The translations under genes and the position numbers were made by a program. DNA of 64,000 bases from contig NZ_CAKVJB010000004.1 of assembly GCF_934754935.1 (NCBI RefSeq), forward strand, positions 1 to 64,000, read 5' to 3'. Of this stretch, positions 1-7,777 are shown one piece after another. The first letter of the stretch is position 1; the number at the start of each line of letters is the position of its first letter. Below the pieces are notes generated by a model. It was not told where the DNA came from. It was given only the letters and a program-made list of their open reading frames with translations, and ran no database searches. The stretch comes from an uncultured Holdemanella sp. (lineage in GTDB: Bacteria; Bacillota_I; Bacilli_A; Erysipelotrichales; Erysipelotrichaceae).

Positions 1-345
1 CTTTCCACAAGCTATTTTATTATACCACCAATGATTCATATTTTTCTATTTACCATGCATTTGCAAAAGAGGAGCTTTTCAGAAAAAGGATGGGAAATAG
101 AAAAAGAAACCTTTGCCCAAGAAATTTATCAGAAAATCTGTTTAGATGTAGAAGAAAAAAAGGCTCGTGTCTTATTTGAGATGAAAGAAGTAAATAGACA
201 AGTTGTCATGCGTGTTCTTGATAAAATTGCCAAAGATGGAACAGAGGAATTTCTACCTTACTTAGAAGCGTGGAAGATGTTGGAAGTAAAGAAGGTTGCT
301 GCAAGAATTGCAGAAGTAGAAAATAAGATAAGCAAGAATTTATAG
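1..345 (+). CDS. C-terminal part of an unknown protein (5' end outside window or start at 31)
   Basis: The reading frame is open from base 1 to a TAG at 343-345. The first internal ATG is at 31, but it has no convincing ribosome-binding site, so the visible 114 codons are probably the end of a longer protein. The first part is hydrophobic (Ile, Phe, Leu-rich). The rest is a charged, probably helical stretch rich in Glu, Lys and Val, ending in KISKNL. I do not recognise the family. The next gene starts 8 bases downstream with its ribosome-binding site overlapping this stop, so the two are probably cotranscribed. Confidence 0.4.
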   Translation, partial: LSTSYFIIPPMIHIFLFTMHLQKRSFSEKGWEIEKETFAQEIYQKICLDVEEKKARVLFEMKEVNRQVVMRVLDKIAKDGTEEFLPYLEAWKMLEVKKVAARIAEVENKISKNL

Positions 346-353
346 AGGTGAAT

Positions 354-890
354 ATGAAAATATTAATATTTGGGATGGGTAACATTGGAAAGACAACCAT
401 TGGTGAATTGTTGGCAGAAAAGATAGGTTACGATTTTATCGATATGGATGAAAAAATCAAAGAAAAGTATGGTACGATGCTAGGATTTCAAGATGAATAT
501 AATGATCAATATGAACGTGATGAATTGCGAGCAGAAATGATTTCTTCTTGGATCAAAGAAAAGGAAAATGTTGTCATCGCATTAAGTCCTATTGCGTATT
601 TGGATGCGTATGAAGATTTCTTTGAAGATTCAGATATTATTTGTTTCGATTTAACAGATCGAGCTGAAAATATTTTTAACCGCTTGGTATTTACCGATGA
701 TAATGATAATCTTTTGCACATTTCTCAATCGTATTTAGATAAGCATAAGGCGTATTATATGCGTGAAATACAGGCGGATCTTAATTATTTTCATACTTTA
801 TATGCATCGAAAATGGATTCGATTTCAATGGACGGTAAAAGTTTAGATGAAATTGTTGAGGATATATGCAAGAAATATAAATTAGTCTAA
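354..890 (+). CDS. shikimate-kinase-like P-loop kinase
   Basis: A 178-residue P-loop protein. Residues 7-14 read GMGNIGKT, a Walker A loop in the style of shikimate and adenylate kinases. D30 and D32 fall where shikimate kinases bind substrate. The second half is acidic and less typical, so the substrate may not be shikimate. A GTG at 348 is possible, but AGAGGTG at 345-350 sits correctly for ATG 354, so I chose 354. It follows the unknown gene at 1-345 closely and precedes the TPP riboswitch. No other shikimate-pathway gene is in the window. Fold is well supported; the exact reaction is not. Confidence 0.65.
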   Translation: MKILIFGMGNIGKTTIGELLAEKIGYDFIDMDEKIKEKYGTMLGFQDEYNDQYERDELRAEMISSWIKEKENVVIALSPIAYLDAYEDFFEDSDIICFDLTDRAENIFNRLVFTDDNDNLLHISQSYLDKHKAYYMREIQADLNYFHTLYASKMDSISMDGKSLDEIVEDICKKYKLV

Positions 891-921
891 GATTGTGATA
901 TAATCTATGGGCAAGTAAAAA

Positions 922-1000
922 CATACATGACAGGGGTGCAATTGCTGAGAAAAACCCTTATTACCTGATCTGGTTAATTCTAGCGTAGGGAGTCATATCG
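922..1000 (+). promoter_or_regulatory. TPP riboswitch (THI box)
   Basis: The conserved TPP aptamer pieces are all present in order: GGGGTGC at 933-939, CTGAGA at 944-949, ACCTGATCTGG at 963-973 and TAGCGTAGGGAGTC at 981-994. It is followed by a terminator at 1010-1031 and then by the ABC importer genes. The arrangement fits transcription attenuation, with TPP favouring termination. Confidence 0.93.
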
Positions 1001-1009
1001 ATTGATAGT

Positions 1010-1031
1010 GGCACTCTAGGGTGCCTTTTTT
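1010..1031 (+). terminator. riboswitch-controlled terminator
   Basis: Arms GGCAC (1010-1014) and GTGCC (1021-1025) flank a six-base loop and are followed by TTTTTT. It lies 16 bases after the aptamer and 20 bases before the first importer gene, so it is the likely expression platform. Confidence 0.8.
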
Positions 1032-1050
1032 ATTTGGAAAGGAGGCAATA

Positions 1051-1812
1051 ATGAAGAAAAATCGTAGAATTGTCATGCCGTTGCTTGTGTTTATTCTAGT
1101 GATTGGTGGCTGGGAATTATATGTTCGTGCATTTGATATTTCACTTTACATATTGCCAAGTCCATCAAAAATTATCAGTACACTAATTGAAAATATGGAT
1201 ATTTTGATGCAGCATTCACTTGTTACATTGGAAGAATCTGTTTTAGGACTATTGATTAGTACTTTCTTTGCGATTGTGATTTCCATTGGTATGGATCTTT
1301 CGAAAACATTTAAGACAAGTATTTATCCATATTTGATTGTCACACAAACCGTTCCCATCATGGTTTTAGGACCATTATTTTCAATTTGGTTTGGCTTTGA
1401 TTTGTTGCCCAAAGTCTTGATTGTCATATTTATGTGTTTTTTTCCTATTGCGATATCCTTTACGGATGCTTTGTCGCAAGTGAGTGAAAAAGAAATCAAT
1501 CTCTTAAAGAGCTTTGGCGCCAATCTATTTCAAATCTATAAAATTGTAAAGATTCCTTCTGGTGCCATTGGCTTGTTTTCGGGATTAAAAGTAGCGGCTA
1601 CCTATTGTGTGGGTGGAGCTATTGTAGGCGAATGGCTTTCAAGTAGAGCAGGACTTGGTTATTATATGCTTCGCGTGAAAAATGGGTATATGTTAGATAA
1701 AGTTTTTGCGTGTGTATTGATGATTATATTTTGGAGCATCCTATTGAATTTAGGGGTGTCTTTATTGGAAAAAATATTGTTTCCACATTTACGAAAAGGA
1801 GAAAGAAAATGA
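1051..1812 (+). CDS. thiX: ABC transporter permease, thiamine-precursor type (ThiX-like)
   Basis: A 253-residue membrane permease of the binding-protein-dependent transport family, with about six hydrophobic segments and the cytoplasmic EAA-type loop around GANLFQIYKIVKIP. It would form the channel of an importer for a pyrimidine precursor of thiamine (HMP or formyl-aminopyrimidine); that substrate is inferred from the TPP riboswitch and family resemblance. AGGAGG at 1040-1044 sets ATG 1051; an upstream in-frame GTG lies inside the terminator and is rejected. Its TGA overlaps the ATG of the binding protein (ATGA). Confidence 0.85.
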   Translation: MKKNRRIVMPLLVFILVIGGWELYVRAFDISLYILPSPSKIISTLIENMDILMQHSLVTLEESVLGLLISTFFAIVISIGMDLSKTFKTSIYPYLIVTQTVPIMVLGPLFSIWFGFDLLPKVLIVIFMCFFPIAISFTDALSQVSEKEINLLKSFGANLFQIYKIVKIPSGAIGLFSGLKVAATYCVGGAIVGEWLSSRAGLGYYMLRVKNGYMLDKVFACVLMIIFWSILLNLGVSLLEKILFPHLRKGERK

Positions 1813-2807
1813 AAATTTTAAAAGCAATGTGTGCAGCTGCAGTTGCGTTAAGCTTGGTTGGTTGTGCTCAAACATCAAGTTCAGATGACAAATTGACTAA
1901 GGTTACTTTAATGTTGGATTATACTCCAAACACAAACCATACTGGTTTCTATGTGGCCAAAAATAAAGGGTATTATAAAGAAGCGGGATTAGATGTAGAT
2001 ATTATTGAACCAGGGGATAATGCGACAACTTCAATGGTTGCAGCTGGAAAAGCGGATTTTGGTGTTTCTTACCAAGAAGATGTTACGTATGCCTTAACTA
2101 GTGAAGATCCACTTCCTATTAAAACAATTGCGACAATTATTCAACACAATACTTCTGGATTTGTGTCTTTAAAGAGCGCAAACATCAATTCTGTAAAGGA
2201 TTTTGAAGGAAAGACATATGCAGGATGGGGAGCACCAAGTGAAGAAGCTGTTATTAAAGCGGTTATGAATGAAGTGGGTGCTGATTTTAGTAAATTAAAT
2301 ATTGTAGGATCTGATGGATCTGGTATTGCAGGACTTAGCGATGAAGTCGGTAAAAATAAAGTGAATCTTGGATGGGAATTCTATGGTTGGGCTATTATTA
2401 AAGCTATGCAAGATGGATATGATTTAAACTATATGCCTTTAGCTGATTTAGATAGTCGATTAGATTACTATACTCCAGTTATTATCACAAACAATAAAAT
2501 GATCAAGAAGAATTCGGATACAATCAAGAAATTTATGGAAGCTACTAAAAAAGGATATGAATATGCGATTGATCATCCAAATAAAGCAGCTGAAATCTTA
2601 CATGATGATGCATTGACAGATACAGATTTGAAATTCCTTAAAGAAAGTCAAAAATACTTAAGTAGTCAATATGCCAAAGATGCAGATTCATGGGGTGTTA
2701 TGAAAGATTCTGTATGGGATAATTATACAGATTTCATGTATGAAACTGGATTGATTGATCACAAGATCGATGCGAAAGACCAATATACAAATGAGTTTGT
2801 AAAATAA
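1809..2807 (+). CDS. thiY: ABC transporter substrate-binding lipoprotein, HMP/thiamine-precursor type (ThiY-like)
   Basis: A 332-residue lipoprotein. The N-terminus has a short positive patch, a hydrophobic run and the lipobox LVGC with C19 as the lipidated cysteine. The mature part starts with VTLMLDYTPNTNHTGFYVAKNKG, typical of the NMT1/THI5-like (SsuA/ThiY) binding-protein family. It would capture the pyrimidine moiety of thiamine outside the membrane. A longer frame begins at 1710, but the ribosome-binding site AAGGAG and the lipoprotein signal favour ATG 1809, which overlaps the permease stop. Its TAA overlaps the ATPase start (TAATG). Confidence 0.87.
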   Translation: MKILKAMCAAAVALSLVGCAQTSSSDDKLTKVTLMLDYTPNTNHTGFYVAKNKGYYKEAGLDVDIIEPGDNATTSMVAAGKADFGVSYQEDVTYALTSEDPLPIKTIATIIQHNTSGFVSLKSANINSVKDFEGKTYAGWGAPSEEAVIKAVMNEVGADFSKLNIVGSDGSGIAGLSDEVGKNKVNLGWEFYGWAIIKAMQDGYDLNYMPLADLDSRLDYYTPVIITNNKMIKKNSDTIKKFMEATKKGYEYAIDHPNKAAEILHDDALTDTDLKFLKESQKYLSSQYAKDADSWGVMKDSVWDNYTDFMYETGLIDHKIDAKDQYTNEFVK

Positions 2808-3541
2808 TGAAGCTACAGGTTGAAAAACTAAATCTTGAATTTTCGGGAAAAGAAATATTGCACGATATTTCTTTTTCGATTCAAGAAGGAGAATTCGTTT
2901 CTATTCTTGGACCGAGTGGCTGTGGAAAATCTACCATTTTAAATATATTGGCCGGATTGATTGAAGATTATTCAGGACAGCTTTTTGTGGATGACAAGTC
3001 CGTTCAGGGCGTGAGTAGTCATTTTGCGTATATGCCACAAAATGATTTGTTGCTCGAATGGAGAACCATTTTAGATAATGTATGTCTATATGGTGAAATC
3101 AATCATGATAAAACTATGAAACAAAGGGCTTTAAAAGAATTTGAAACATTTGGCCTTTCCGGATATGAAAACGCATATCCTTCTAGTCTTTCAGGAGGGA
3201 TGCGTCAAAGAGCAGCCTTTCTAAGAACTTCTTTGTGTAAGGCGGATATTCTTTTATTAGATGAACCATTTGGGGCTTTAGATGTCATCACTCGTAATGA
3301 TATGCAAGATTGGTTGTTGGAATTAAGAAAGAATTATAATCGCACAACTCTATTAGTTACACATGATATTGATGAAGCTTTATATCTATCAGATCGTATT
3401 TTGATTTTGTCGAATAAGCCAAGTCATATCTTGCAGGAAATTGATTTATCGAAAGAAAAGAAATCAAGAGATTGGCTGTTTTCTCAGAGTGAATTAAAAA
3501 AACAAGTCTATGAATTGTTGAAGGGTGAAAATCATGCATGA
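2807..3541 (+). CDS. thiZ: ABC transporter ATP-binding protein (ThiZ-like)
   Basis: A 244-residue ABC ATPase. Walker A is GPSGCGKST at residues 35-43, the signature LSGGM is at 128-132, Walker B ILLLDEP at 148-154, and the switch histidine is in VTHD near 186. This is the nitrate/sulfonate/taurine-type ATPase subfamily that pairs with ThiX/ThiY-like partners. It completes a three-gene importer under the TPP riboswitch. Start and stop overlap the neighbouring genes, so the operon is tightly coupled. Confidence 0.88.
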   Translation: MKLQVEKLNLEFSGKEILHDISFSIQEGEFVSILGPSGCGKSTILNILAGLIEDYSGQLFVDDKSVQGVSSHFAYMPQNDLLLEWRTILDNVCLYGEINHDKTMKQRALKEFETFGLSGYENAYPSSLSGGMRQRAAFLRTSLCKADILLLDEPFGALDVITRNDMQDWLLELRKNYNRTTLLVTHDIDEALYLSDRILILSNKPSHILQEIDLSKEKKSRDWLFSQSELKKQVYELLKGENHA

Positions 3542-4217
3542 TGCTCATTATCATTATTCAAAAGAAATAAATGCATTACAGAATGAATATGGAATTTCTG
3601 GTATTTGTAACGTCGCAAATGAAAAAGAGTTTGAGCTTGTCAACCAAAAACATTTATTCTATTCTTGTGGAGTACATCCTTGGAATGCAAGCTTGGATAC
3701 ATATGAATCTATGCTTCCTTTGTTGAAAAAGACTTTGATTATTGGGGAAATTGGCATGGATAGTGTATGGTGTGATGTGGATTTAGAAATTCAAAAAGAA
3801 GTGTTTGAAAAACAACTTCAACTTGCGCAAGCTTTAAATAAACCAGTTATTCTTCATACAAAGGGTCAAGAAAAGGCAATACTTGAATTGATTCGTAAAT
3901 ACCCAAATATATATGTTGTCCATTGGTATGGATGTATGGATTATGTTCTAGAGTATGATGAAGTGGTATCTTATTTCACAATTGGTCCTTCCATTGGAAA
4001 AGAAGAGGAAGTAACGCGTTTAGTAAAACAAGTATCTATTGATAAACTACTTATGGAATCCGATGGTATTGAAGCTGTGAAATGGGCTATTGATAGTGAC
4101 GATTATATAGCGGCTCTACAAAATGAAATTACATGGGTTGCTAAAATAAAGGATAAATCGTATTCTGAAGTTGAAAGGATTTTGGATCATAACTTTTCAA
4201 AGTTAATAAAAAAATAG
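3534..4217 (+). CDS. TatD-family metal-dependent hydrolase
   Basis: A 227-residue protein with TatD-family metal-binding signatures: DAHYH at the N-terminus (HxH), GEIGMD in the middle, ILHTKGQE and VVHWYG histidines, and MESDGIE near the end. TatD relatives are 3'-5' DNA exonucleases or other TIM-barrel phosphoesterases. GTG 3525 is possible, but AAGGG at 3521-3525 is spaced for ATG 3534, where the metal motif begins at residue 3. It overlaps the ATPase gene by eight bases and is the last gene of the TPP-riboswitch operon, so a role linked to thiamine-precursor use is conceivable but unproven. Confidence 0.72.
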   Translation: MHDAHYHYSKEINALQNEYGISGICNVANEKEFELVNQKHLFYSCGVHPWNASLDTYESMLPLLKKTLIIGEIGMDSVWCDVDLEIQKEVFEKQLQLAQALNKPVILHTKGQEKAILELIRKYPNIYVVHWYGCMDYVLEYDEVVSYFTIGPSIGKEEEVTRLVKQVSIDKLLMESDGIEAVKWAIDSDDYIAALQNEITWVAKIKDKSYSEVERILDHNFSKLIKK

Positions 4218-4234
4218 GAGAATTGCTTCTCCTA
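4215..4234 (-). terminator. terminator for the CobW-type gene
   Basis: Arms TAGGAGAA (4215-4222) and TTCTCCTA (4227-4234) form a hairpin. On the minus strand it is followed by a run of Ts complementary to the A-rich 4208-4214. It overlaps the stop codons of both converging genes. Confidence 0.7.
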
Positions 4235-5362
4235 TGCAAGACAGTCGTTGAACTGTCTTTTTATTTGTTCTTCATTCATATTCTTTCCAATAAAGACCAA
4301 TTGATTGATTCGATCACCATATTCTTCATCCCAGTTTTTGGCAAGTTGTGGATTGGCCTTCAATAAATCCATTTGAGTTTGTTTAGGTGCTGACGCAATC
4401 CATAATGAGTCTTCTGTAAGTGAATTTAATTTACCAGCTTGTTCAAATAAGTAGGCAGAGTCAGGTTGATTATCAAACCATACATAACCTTTTGTACGAA
4501 TGACGTTTGGATAGTTGTTTAATAGATTCGTGAACTTTTTTAAATCCAATGGCTTTCTTGTTTGCCACACAAAAGTGGAGATTCCATATTCTAAAGCTTC
4601 ACCCTCATGTTCATGATCATGATGATGTTCATGTTCTTCGATTTCATGAAGCCAGCCAATGTTGTTTTGGGCTTTTTCATAATCAAAGTTATGTGTGTTT
4701 AAAAGTTCTTCCAAATTGACCTGACCAAAGCTAGCCTCAATAATTCCTGCATCTTTACATAATTTATGAATGACAGCCTTGATTTCGTTTTTTTCATCTT
4801 CACTGACGGTTTCTGCTTTGTTTAAAATTACAGTGTTACAGAATTCAAGTTGTTGCATCAATAAAGAGTCTAAAGAATCTTCATCTTCACAAGGCTCTAA
4901 TAAGTGTTTACCGCAATTGAATTCATTCGATAATCTTGCTGCATCGGCAACACAGATGATGTTGTCTAAGTGGAATAGTTCTGGTAATCCTCTAGAATAT
5001 AGTGTTTCATTAGCGGCTGTGATGGTTTGTGCGATTGGGATGGGTTCACAAATACCACTGGCTTCAATAATAATATAATCAAATTTATTAGATGAAGCTA
5101 AGGCTGAGAGTTGCTGCAAAAGATCTAGTTTTAGTGTGCAACAAATACATCCATTGGTAAGACCTACAACGTCTGTATCTTCTTTTTGGATTTGAGCATT
5201 TTTATCAATTAGTTTTTGGTCAACATTGATTTCACCAATATCATTGACGATAATCGCAACTTTATATCCTTCTTGATTTTTTAGAATGTGATTTAATAAA
5301 GTGGTTTTACCAGCTCCTAAATAGCCAGTTAATAATAAAATAGGTATCGATTTTCTTTTCAT
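4232..5362 (-). CDS. CobW/ZNG1-family GTPase, putative metallochaperone
   Basis: A 376-residue G3E-family GTPase. The P-loop GYLGAGKTT is at residues 13-21, the family metal motif CICC is at 72-75, and a CobW C-terminal domain follows. A histidine-rich linker (residues about 239-253, nine histidines) suggests zinc or another transition metal. Relatives (YjiA, ZigA, ZNG1) deliver metal to client enzymes using GTP. An upstream start at 5380 is possible, but the minus-strand GGAGG complementary to 5371-5375 is placed for ATG 5362. It stands alone, convergent with the thiamine importer operon. The client is not evident from the neighbours. Confidence 0.82.
   Translation of the reverse strand: MKRKSIPILLLTGYLGAGKTTLLNHILKNQEGYKVAIIVNDIGEINVDQKLIDKNAQIQKEDTDVVGLTNGCICCTLKLDLLQQLSALASSNKFDYIIIEASGICEPIPIAQTITAANETLYSRGLPELFHLDNIICVADAARLSNEFNCGKHLLEPCEDEDSLDSLLMQQLEFCNTVILNKAETVSEDEKNEIKAVIHKLCKDAGIIEASFGQVNLEELLNTHNFDYEKAQNNIGWLHEIEEHEHHHDHEHEGEALEYGISTFVWQTRKPLDLKKFTNLLNNYPNVIRTKGYVWFDNQPDSAYLFEQAGKLNSLTEDSLWIASAPKQTQMDLLKANPQLAKNWDEEYGDRINQLVFIGKNMNEEQIKRQFNDCLA
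4239..4266 (+). terminator. terminator for the thiXYZ-tatD operon
   Basis: Arms AGACAGT (4239-4245) and ACTGTCT (4252-4258) are followed by TTTTATTT. It lies inside the 3' end of the converging CobW-type gene, so the two operons share overlapping ends. Confidence 0.7.
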
Positions 5363-5420
5363 TTTCAAAACCTCCTTCACTTATTGTATAATATTTGAGA
5401 TAAAAAGGAGTAAATTTTTT

Positions 5421-6434
5421 ATGACAATTTTATATACATCCTTCCATATATTGGATTTAGATAATGATATGGTGCAAAGAAAAGAAATGCCAGAAGAATT
5501 TCAAGTCTTTGTGAAAGAATATATTGAGTACGCAAATTCAAATGAGAAAAATAAAATGTATACCATTCATGATGAACAAACACAAGTGGTTTCATGTGTT
5601 CGTCAAATGGCTTTGGATCAAAATAAGTGTGAAGTACTTACAGATAGTATTGCAGATAAGCTTTTGACAAGTGAGCGTCTAGCACAGGCAAAAATTTATC
5701 ATATGGGTTCGAGTGTGAAAAAGGGAAGCTTGATTCAGGTTTTAGTACAAAATAGTAGTGATGAACTTTTATATGTGGTTGCCAAAGTAGAACATTCCAA
5801 GTGGTATGATGGGAATGATTTATCGAAGAAGTATGGCTTTTCAGGGGATAAAAAGTCATTATGGAAATCAGCTGTATTTTCAATGTATGAAATTAATTCG
5901 CATATTGTATTTAAGGATATTAAAGTCTATTCCGACACTATGGCTAAATATTGGACAGTTTCTTTTTTGGAATTGGATGAAGCTAGAGATGATGCTAAGA
6001 ATACGTATTCAGCATTTAAGGCTGTGGATAATGAATTGAAAAGTGCAGTAGAGCCAGTTTCTAAAAAAGACTATGTGAAGTTATCAAGTGAATTGCAGAA
6101 TGTGATGAATACGCCACAACAATTAAATTATAATCAGTGTATTGATCAATTGATTGATTCGTATTCTTTTAGTGAAGAAGAAATTGAAAAAGATGTGATT
6201 AAAGATTGTTTACTAGCCCTTCCTGAACGAAAGAATTTTGATACGGAATTTAAGGTGGTTCCCGAAAGCTTAAACAATAAGCGTACAAAGAAATTTCAGT
6301 TATCCCAAGGAATCGAATTAACAATTCGTTCAGATGCCATGGAATATCCAGATAAAATTGTATCGACTGTCGTGGATGGAAAGCGTGTCATTCAAATTGT
6401 ATGTGAGGATGATACATATGAGGCGTTTGCTTAA
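5421..6434 (+). CDS. nucleoid-associated protein (NdpA/37-kDa family)
   Basis: A 337-residue soluble protein resembling the 37-kDa nucleoid-associated family (PF04245; E. coli YejK/NdpA). The family-like segments are the N-terminal ILHILD-type start, the central VVAKVEHSKWYD region and the C-terminal FELSQGIELTIRSD-like strand. Function in the family is DNA association with no firm biochemical role. AAGGAG at about 5406 sets ATG 5421. A TATAAT-like box at 5387-5392 is shared with the divergent CobW-type intergenic region. It appears to be transcribed alone. Confidence 0.6.
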   Translation: MTILYTSFHILDLDNDMVQRKEMPEEFQVFVKEYIEYANSNEKNKMYTIHDEQTQVVSCVRQMALDQNKCEVLTDSIADKLLTSERLAQAKIYHMGSSVKKGSLIQVLVQNSSDELLYVVAKVEHSKWYDGNDLSKKYGFSGDKKSLWKSAVFSMYEINSHIVFKDIKVYSDTMAKYWTVSFLELDEARDDAKNTYSAFKAVDNELKSAVEPVSKKDYVKLSSELQNVMNTPQQLNYNQCIDQLIDSYSFSEEEIEKDVIKDCLLALPERKNFDTEFKVVPESLNNKRTKKFQLSQGIELTIRSDAMEYPDKIVSTVVDGKRVIQIVCEDDTYEAFA

Positions 6435-6512
6435 AATAAACTGAAAGAATTTAAGTTTGTATAATTCTAAAAATAGTGGTTTAATGAATACATTGTTTAG
6501 GGGGTAATTTAG

Positions 6513-6812
6513 ATGAAAAAGACAAAATCACTAACGATTCTATTATATGTATTTGCCGTTTTATCTTTAGCTTATACATGTTATGCAGCTATTCAAGCAT
6601 ATAATACATTTATTTCATATTACAGTACAAATGTTGATGTGTTGAATTTAGTGATGTATATGATCACAACGTGTTATCAATCGCTATGCTTTAGTGTGCT
6701 TTTCTATGCCTTAGGCGTATTTAGTGAAGGCTTTAAAAAGCCAGAAGAAACTGTGGTTGTTGAAGAAAAAACAGAAACAACTGAAGAAAATAAGAAGGAA
6801 GAAGAGAAATAG
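6513..6812 (+). CDS. small two-helix membrane protein, unknown
   Basis: A 99-residue protein with two predicted membrane segments, about residues 7-28 and 43-68, and a charged tail from residue 75 that is almost entirely Glu, Lys, Thr and Val. I do not recognise a family. GGGGG near 6501 sets ATG 6513. A TATAAT at 6460-6465 gives it a plausible own promoter. Its stop codon is part of a terminator hairpin, so it is probably monocistronic. Confidence 0.6.
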   Translation: MKKTKSLTILLYVFAVLSLAYTCYAAIQAYNTFISYYSTNVDVLNLVMYMITTCYQSLCFSVLFYALGVFSEGFKKPEETVVVEEKTETTEENKKEEEK

Positions 6813-6836
6813 TTTTTTAAACTGTTTCTTTTTTTT
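6805..6836 (+). terminator. intrinsic terminator overlapping the stop codon
   Basis: Arms AGAAATAG (6805-6812) and CTGTTTCT (6822-6829, one G-U pair) are followed by eight Ts. The TAG stop forms the 3' part of the first arm. Confidence 0.75.
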
Positions 6837-6847
6837 AGGGAATGATT

Positions 6848-7534
6848 ATGAAAAGGGATTTTATTGAGGGTGCCAAAGCAGCAACACCTATCATTTTAGG
6901 CTATATACCAGTTGGTATAGCGTATGGAATGATGGCAAAAGCCACAGGACTTACGTTTTTTAAGGCATTGAGCTTTTCTTTGTTTGTGTATACAGGAGCT
7001 GGACAAGTGGCGGCAGTTACAATGTTAGCTCAAAATGTTGCCTATATTACAATTGTATTGACGGTATTTATTTTGAATTTGCGGCATATTATTATGAGCA
7101 CATGTATTATGGAAAAAATGGAGAAGACAAACTTGTGGGTTCGATTACTTTTATCTTTTGGCATTACAGATGAAGTGTTTGCGATGTCAATGACGGATAA
7201 AAAAATAAATAAGCTAACTCCATCATTCTTTGCAGGATTAGCCTTATTTAGTTATTTATCCTGGAATATTGGATCGGCTCTAGGTATATTGTTTTCAAGT
7301 ATACTACCAAGTATTGTATCGAAAAGTTTAGGTGTTTCCTTATATGCGATGTTTATTGGTTTATTAGTGCCAAATATGAAGAAATCAATTCGTTTATTAT
7401 ATGTAGTGATTTTGACAATGATCGTAAATTTAGTATTAAATCAATTCTTATCGAGTTCATTATCGATTCTGATATCAACACTTGGATGTGCACTTATTGG
7501 AATGTGTTTCATTTCTGGAAAGGATCTACAATGA
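6848..7534 (+). CDS. azlC: AzlC-family branched-chain amino acid exporter, large subunit
   Basis: A 228-residue membrane protein of the AzlC/YgaZ family (PF03591). It begins with GAKAATPIILGYIPVGIAYG, the conserved first helix, and has about seven or eight hydrophobic segments. AzlC and the small AzlD protein together export branched-chain amino acids or analogues. AGGGA at 6837-6841 favours ATG 6848 over ATG 6842. Its TGA overlaps the ATG of azlD (ATGA), so the two were one translationally coupled unit before azlD was interrupted. The large subunit looks intact but has lost its partner. Confidence 0.88.
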   Translation: MKRDFIEGAKAATPIILGYIPVGIAYGMMAKATGLTFFKALSFSLFVYTGAGQVAAVTMLAQNVAYITIVLTVFILNLRHIIMSTCIMEKMEKTNLWVRLLLSFGITDEVFAMSMTDKKINKLTPSFFAGLALFSYLSWNIGSALGILFSSILPSIVSKSLGVSLYAMFIGLLVPNMKKSIRLLYVVILTMIVNLVLNQFLSSSLSILISTLGCALIGMCFISGKDLQ

Positions 7535-7661
7535 AATTTGGAATATTGATTTTCTTTCTTTGTTTATCTATATATATACCAAGAATGTTGCCAGTTTTGT
7601 GTATGGATCGAGTGAAAGTGTCGGGAAAATTTGCGACATTTTTACGGGAAGAGTCAGAACG

Positions 7662-7681
7662 CTCGTGACTTTAGTCATGAG
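7662..7681 (+). repeat. left-end subterminal hairpin of the TnpB element
   Basis: Arms CTCGTGACT (7662-7670) and AGTCATGAG (7673-7681) pair over nine bases with one G-T, loop TT. The right-end hairpin has the same outer bases (CTCGT...ATGAG) and a similar TT loop, so both are likely TnpA recognition structures. Confidence 0.8.
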
Positions 7682-7732
7682 ATGAATGACGTATGTAACT
7701 GGTTTTCAGCTGTTTCTATACGTGAACCATGA

Positions 7733-7738
7733 TATAAT
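7733..7738 (+). promoter_or_regulatory. -10 box of tnpB
   Basis: TATAAT lies 39 bases upstream of the tnpB start inside the element. No good -35 hexamer is visible at 17 bp. Confidence 0.4.
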
Positions 7739-7777
7739 ATATTTGTAGAATACATCGCAAAAAAAGGAGACTTCGAT

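Noticed and set aside
4770..5078. Plus-strand open frame within the CobW-type gene
   Set aside because: It lies entirely antisense to a well-supported gene, with no ribosome-binding site and no recognisable motif.
7531..7668. azlD as a naturally short protein
   Set aside because: AzlD proteins are about 100 residues, and the missing part is found exactly after the element.
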